The position numbers and the translations under genes were made by a program. DNA of 10,038 nt from Scenedesmus sp. ARA3 (lineage: Eukaryota; Chlorophyta; Chlorophyceae; Sphaeropleales; Scenedesmaceae): the NCBI GenBank assembly GCA_004335835.1, contig RWJK01001261.1, positions 2,843 through 12,880 on the forward strand, written 5' to 3'. This document shows, piece after piece, positions 1-10,038 of this stretch. The notes beneath the pieces are model-generated. The model was not told where the DNA came from. It searched no databases and saw only the letters and a list, made by a program, of their open reading frames with translations. Each line of letters opens with the position of its first letter. Positions within the stretch are counted from its first letter, which is position 1.

Positions 1-58
<58 letters not shown>
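1..58. repeat. CAG/CTG triplet tract at the window edge
   Basis: A perfect GCA/CAG run that starts at the first base, so its true length is unknown. On the minus strand it reads CTG, as do the tracts just upstream of acceptors elsewhere in this gene. Confidence 0.97.
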
Positions 59-59
<1 letters not shown>

Positions 60-670
60 GTGGGGCGAGAACTGCCGTACGCTCCTAGGTATGTGCAACA
101 GGGCTGCATGCTGTTTGGTTGAGCAGGCTGCTTGGCATGACGGGAAGCATAGATCGTGTGAGCTTGGCCATTCACATACGTCGACGTTGCTTTGGCATAC
201 ATGCAGGGCTGCTGTGCAACGTGTTACAACATGTTATAAGAGGGCTAGGCTGCAGCTGCGCAATGGCAGTCGAGTATGCTGGGCTCACCATTGACATTGG
301 AGCTGAGGAACCCAGATGGACAGACGGATGGCAACAGCAGGCAGCGGCAGCAGACAAGCAATCGAATCAGTGCCAACTGCACAGCTTCACCGCTAGATGC
401 ACCTATTGGTGGCAAAAGCCAGACTGCTGGATGCACACCTACATACTCGCAACAAGTTGCAAGGTGCGTAACAGCTTCAAAGCAACACCCACACAGGAGC
501 ATGCACCTGGCAACCAGCTGAACCCGCAGCCCATCTCGCCTGCACTGGTTGCTGCTACAGCATGGGTGATTATGTGGATGGCATGAAGCGTCATCTGTCG
601 CTTGCCAGCGCCTCGCGAATACCCCTCAGACATGTGCATGCCATCAGCCGCTACAGCACCTGCATCTCAC
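59..670. other. Unresolved region, expected intron plus further exons of the minus-strand gene
   Basis: The minus-strand gene must continue here or beyond the left edge, because exon 13 ends mid-codon. A consensus-like minus-strand donor GTGAGC lies at 288-283, preceded by codons that could read VCPSGFLSSNVN, and a weak acceptor GTGCAG lies near 517. No combination gave a convincing Cys-rich exon in the required phase. Short open frames exist on both strands without recognisable motifs. Confidence 0.4.
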
Positions 671-7025
<6,355 letters not shown>

Positions 7026-8179
7026 CTTGTGCTGTGTGCTGAGAGACGTGGCTGTTTTGCTGCTCGCCAACGGTCCCAGGGAGCACAGGCTGTGCTGCCT
7101 TGTGCTGCTGATGCTGTTCTGCTGCTGTTAGTACCACCTATGCTGCTGTATGCTGTTGCGGATGCGGTGATGAGCCTGCAGATTCAGTAATGTGACCTAA
7201 AGTTTGATGTAGCGTCTTATTTGCGTGATTCAATCCGTGGCTCGAGGCCAGCTCAGTCCGGCAGCAGTGGCAGGGACCAAGGGGATGATCAAGGTGCAAG
7301 TTTGGAGGCCGTCGTTCCCCCACATTGCCTGCCAACGCATGCTCAACGTAATGGTTTTGCTTTATTGCAAGTCAATGCTGGTTTCAGTGAGGAGCTGTTG
7401 CTCAGTAGAAGTACCCGCAGGCCGTAGCTACACTATGTGGGCGAACGTGCTGCAATCAATTAAGCGTGGTGACAAGTCAACCGAAATATAGTAAGACCTG
7501 GGTGATGTGAAACCATCATGACCCACAAGGCTTGCGGGTTTACCTGCAGGTGCAGTCTTCACGGTGATGTTCATCGCGGGGTTGCAAAAATTACACCGGC
7601 TTATCACGAGCCTGAAGCTGATGTGTGGTGTCTCAGGCACTCTTTGGGTACCATATCGCATAAGGTAGATATAATTTCAACATACAGACGTGTAGTCATG
7701 AATATACGACATCAGCCTGTCGCACGGCGCTTGGGGCGTCGGGCCTGATAAGACAGGTCCATTTGTGTGTGAAACAGAGATTTGTAGCTTTGAGTACTGG
7801 ACCGTGGCAGCTGGACTTTGCGGTGGGCGCTTGGGCTTATCATAGTGGGCTGCTTGGTTGACAGGAGCAGCTGATGTTTGGGTTCATGATAATTTGCTTA
7901 TATATGTTCACAATCTACTATTCAGGGAAGGTATTGCTTTGGGTGCTAATGAGCCAGTTGTATTTCCTTTCGTGCATCATGTGTCGGTTCTGCCCATTTG
8001 CTGCACCAAAGCGAACACGAAGGGGCTACAAAGTCAATTATCCAGCTCCTAATTGGCGCTGTGTGACAGCTCTGCGGGCTTGGCGTAACTTGCCTTGTCG
8101 TTTGTGCTGCTGCTGTGCTGCAGGGGTGCCAGCCCACTGAGGCACCTCATTGACACGCAGATCCCACTCTGCGACAGAA
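7026..8179. promoter_or_regulatory. Shared 5' region of the two divergent genes
   Basis: About 1.15 kb between the two start codons. Position 7026-7190 is CTG-rich and probably 5' UTR of the minus gene. The stretch from about 7200 to 8100 is visibly more AT-rich than its surroundings and free of triplet tracts. Short open frames (for example 7225-7491 plus, 7428-7661 minus, 7874-8140 plus) have no recognisable domain. A TATA-like ttatatatg lies at 7898-7906, upstream of the subtilase. Two related segments (cgcttggggc near 7730 and cgcttgggct near 7827) are a weak direct repeat. Confidence 0.5.
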
Positions 8180-8341
8180 ATGGCGTTCTTAATTCAATTC
8201 CGTATCGTGACGGTACTTTTCCTGGTAGCAGCACCACTTGCCTGCAGTTCCAGGCCTCTGCAGGAGCAGCAGCGGATGCGGCACCTGCTGCAAGCTGTTG
8301 AGGACCCTTACACAGCTGACATTCCTATGGTGGATGATGAG
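8180..8341 (+). CDS. Subtilase exon 1: signal peptide and pre-propeptide
   Basis: 54 codons ending MVDDE. The donor is GTGACA at 8342. The hydrophobic core IVTVLFLVAAPLA is followed by ACSS, a plausible cleavage region, then a charged QEQQRMRHLLQAVED stretch. Confidence 0.85.
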
Positions 8342-8742
8342 GTGACAAATTAGGTTGAAATTTTTACATAAAACTGCACACAGATTGGGAGCAGCATTAG
8401 CAGAACGTGAAGGACAAGGCAGCAGCCAGCAGCAGTTGACAGCGTCACAGCAGTACCAGACACACAACAGCAGCGCACCACACTATGCACAATGCAGGGC
8501 ACTGAATTTTTTGGCGTCCAGAACCTCCAGCATGCATCCTGAGCAGCCTATTCATCAGCAGCTTATGCTGAGCATTGCCGTGACACGGCAGATTCAATCG
8601 AGTCTTGAGAATAGTTGCAGAAGTTGCAGTAGTTGTTTTAGTAAGCACAACTGGGATGTGTCTGCTGCGGTGCTATCCCCATAATCCACCATACAAATTG
8701 TCGCAAGCAGCGCCACTTTCAAGGGCGGCAGCAGCAGCAGTG

Positions 8743-8786
<44 letters not shown>

Positions 8787-9590
8787 CCTGGCATGCAGCT
8801 CAAAACACTCTTTTACGCGCCAAGTACAACTGCTTCTCAGCTATTTTTTAGTAGTGCCTTTCTCCCTGTCACAGCAAGGCACAGTGCGCCTCACTTAAAC
8901 CAACCTGCTGTGTGTGTTGTCGTTGCACGCCTGCAGCTCATTGTGCGCTTCAAGCCTGGGGCCGACATGCCCAAAAAGGGCATCGCTATGGGCAAGGGCA
9001 AGGGCACATCCAAAAAGCTGCTGCGGGCTGGCAATGGTGCCACCACGGGTGACATTCACCTGGTCAAAGTTGTGGATGACACCGCACCTGGCGGCAAGCC
9101 ATCAAAGGCCAAGCTGAAGGAGCTGTCGGGCAACATCAAGGGCGGTAAGTTGCAGCTGCCGCCAAGCACTGCTGGCAGCAGCAGCATGTCTGCAGCTGTA
9201 AAGGCATGCAGTTAGGATGAGGACCAGCAGCCTATTGACACATCAATGTTGATACAGCTGCAGCTGGCCGCACTTCTCGTTGCTTCCACAGCAGCGCGTT
9301 TGAGGGCGCTGACACTGCCGCTCAGCTACCAGCAGAAAATAGTATTTTTGCCATTGCTGCTGCCACACACTGCATGGAGTGCCTGACTTTGTTTACATGC
9401 TCCGCTGCTGTTTTGCAGACTCCTATGTAGAGTACTCTGAGCCCAACTTCCTCTTCCAACATTGCACAACCTCTAGAATGACGGAAGCCTTGCTGCGGCA
9501 GGATGGAGAAAGGGGTTGACTACGCTGCTGGGCTATCTTTGCTGCTGCTACCGCCGTATTCTGCATGGTGTCTGACCGTATGCCACATGC

Positions 9591-9623
<33 letters not shown>

Positions 9624-9821
9624 TACATGCTCTGCTGCTGTTTTGCAGACTCATATGTGGAGTACTCTGAGCCCAACTTCCTGCTCAACGCCAGCCAGGC
9701 GACAACAAACGACCCCTACTACGCCAGCCTATGGGGCATGATGGATGCTGACGCTGGCGCTAATGCAAAAGGAGCGTGGGCTGCTGGTTACACCAACTGC
9801 TCTGGTGTGGTGGTGGGCGTG
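8180..9821 (+). CDS. Secreted subtilase (peptidase S8) with I9-type propeptide, 3'-partial
   Basis: Three exons, 8180-8341, 8937-9144 and 9649-9821, join in frame (phases 0 and 1) to give 181 residues. Residues 1-24 are a signal peptide (MAFLIQFRIVTVLFLVAAPL). ELIVRFKPG at 54-62 starts an inhibitor-I9-like propeptide, which closes with YVEYSEPNFLL. NDPYYASLWGM, then GAWAAGYTNCSGVVVGV leads up to the catalytic Asp (expected V-DTG in the next exon). The triad Asp, His and Ser is therefore not visible. Such enzymes are secreted zymogens that cleave proteins outside the cell; in volvocine algae, subtilase-type hatching enzymes digest the mother cell wall (known of the family, not shown here). ATG 8180 has a purine at -3 and G at +4. 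The propeptide is very Lys-rich. Confidence 0.9.
8342..8936 (+). other. Subtilase intron 1, 595 nt
   Basis: The ends are GTGACA and CACGCCTGCAG. It holds a CAG tract at 8745-8783 and no recognisable exon copy or gene. Confidence 0.75.
8937..9144 (+). CDS. Subtilase exon 2: Lys-rich I9 propeptide core
   Basis: Residues 55-123. It starts LIVRFKPGADMPKKG, contains MGKGKGTSKK and ends LKELSGNIKG before donor GTAAGT at 9145 (phase 1). It has 13 Lys and 2 Arg in about 70 residues. Confidence 0.88.
9391..9452 (+). repeat. Copy of the subtilase exon 3 acceptor edge in intron 2
   Basis: 62 nt matching 9621-9682 with three differences. It includes the TTTTGCAG acceptor and codons SYVEYSEPNFL. Both exonic differences (9423 versus 9653, 9429 versus 9659) are synonymous (Ser, Val). 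It continues into unrelated sequence with a stop near 9518 and no donor. The true exon follows a CTG tract at 9593-9620. Confidence 0.92.
9649..9821 (+). CDS. Subtilase exon 3: propeptide end and start of the catalytic domain
   Basis: 57 codons plus two entry bases. Motifs are SYVEYSEPNFLLN, NDPYYASLWGM and GYTNCSGVVVGV. The donor is GTGAGT at 9822 (phase 0). It is chosen over the 9419 copy because only this one continues through conserved subtilase sequence to a donor. Confidence 0.92.
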
Positions 9822-9828
9822 GTGAGTC

Positions 9829-9869
<41 letters not shown>

Positions 9870-9980
9870 AGCTGTTGTTGTTCAGAGCCTGTGCTCAAGT
9901 CAGTTGAATTGCGCACTGCCAACCTGTGGCAGCAGGTTATTCATGGTAGATGCATTGTAACTCGAAGCGGACCTTCATCA

Positions 9981-10038
<58 letters not shown>
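9822..10038 (+). other. Start of subtilase intron 3 with two CTG tracts
   Basis: The donor GTGAGT is followed within 10 nt by a CTG tract (9831-9869). A second tract (9983-10038) runs off the window. No exon is seen between them. Confidence 0.8.

Noticed and set aside
276..521. Plus-strand Cys-containing frame (NCTASPLDAPIGGKSQTAGC)
   Set aside because: No linked exons, start or family on the plus strand; probably chance within minus-gene intron.
7428..7661. Minus-strand 77-residue frame and its plus-strand overlap 7225-7491
   Set aside because: No ATG-supported gene structure, no recognised motif, no neighbouring splice-linked coding sequence.
7874..8140. Hydrophobic 88-residue plus-strand frame beginning MFGFMIICLYMF
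   Set aside because: No family resemblance, it overlaps other frames of equal quality, and it lies in the presumed promoter or 5' UTR.

Overview
The window looks like nuclear DNA of a chlorophyte green alga. Introns are spliced with GTGAGN-type donors and (C)TGCAG acceptors, exons are small and numerous, CAG/CTG triplet tracts are dense, and one gene encodes the Cys-rich GCC2/GCC3 (ephrin-receptor-like, Pfam PF07699-type) repeats common in Chlamydomonadales and Sphaeropleales. A Scenedesmaceae-like source is my guess, not something the sequence proves.

Two divergent (head-to-head) genes fill the window, and both run off its edges. On the minus strand, from about 7025 leftward, at least 13 exons join in frame across 12 introns. 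They encode 770 complete residues of a secreted Cys-rich protein: signal peptide, low-complexity N-terminus with Gln, Leu and Ser runs, a long series of GCC2/GCC3-like modules, then a PAN/Apple-like Cys motif. Its C-terminus lies beyond position 1 or in unresolved exons at 59-670. On the plus strand, from 8180 rightward, three exons encode the first 181 residues of a secreted subtilase (peptidase S8): signal peptide, unusually Lys-rich I9-type propeptide, and the start of the catalytic domain. The active-site residues lie past the right edge. Between the genes is about 1.15 kb with no recognisable gene, which must hold both promoters.

The most unusual signal is in the introns. In both genes, introns carry extra copies of the edge of a neighbouring exon, including its splice site but never the whole exon. 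I count seven such families. They range from a 72-nt copy with one silent difference, through a 96-nt-period array carrying six extra copies of one exon's donor edge, to divergent tandem copies. Many CAG/CTG tracts also begin within about 10 nt of an exon boundary. The exonic differences in the three closest copies are all synonymous.

The two genes may act together outside the cell (cell wall or mother-wall hatching), but that rests only on domain types and arrangement. No tRNA, rRNA, CRISPR array or complete transposon was recognised.
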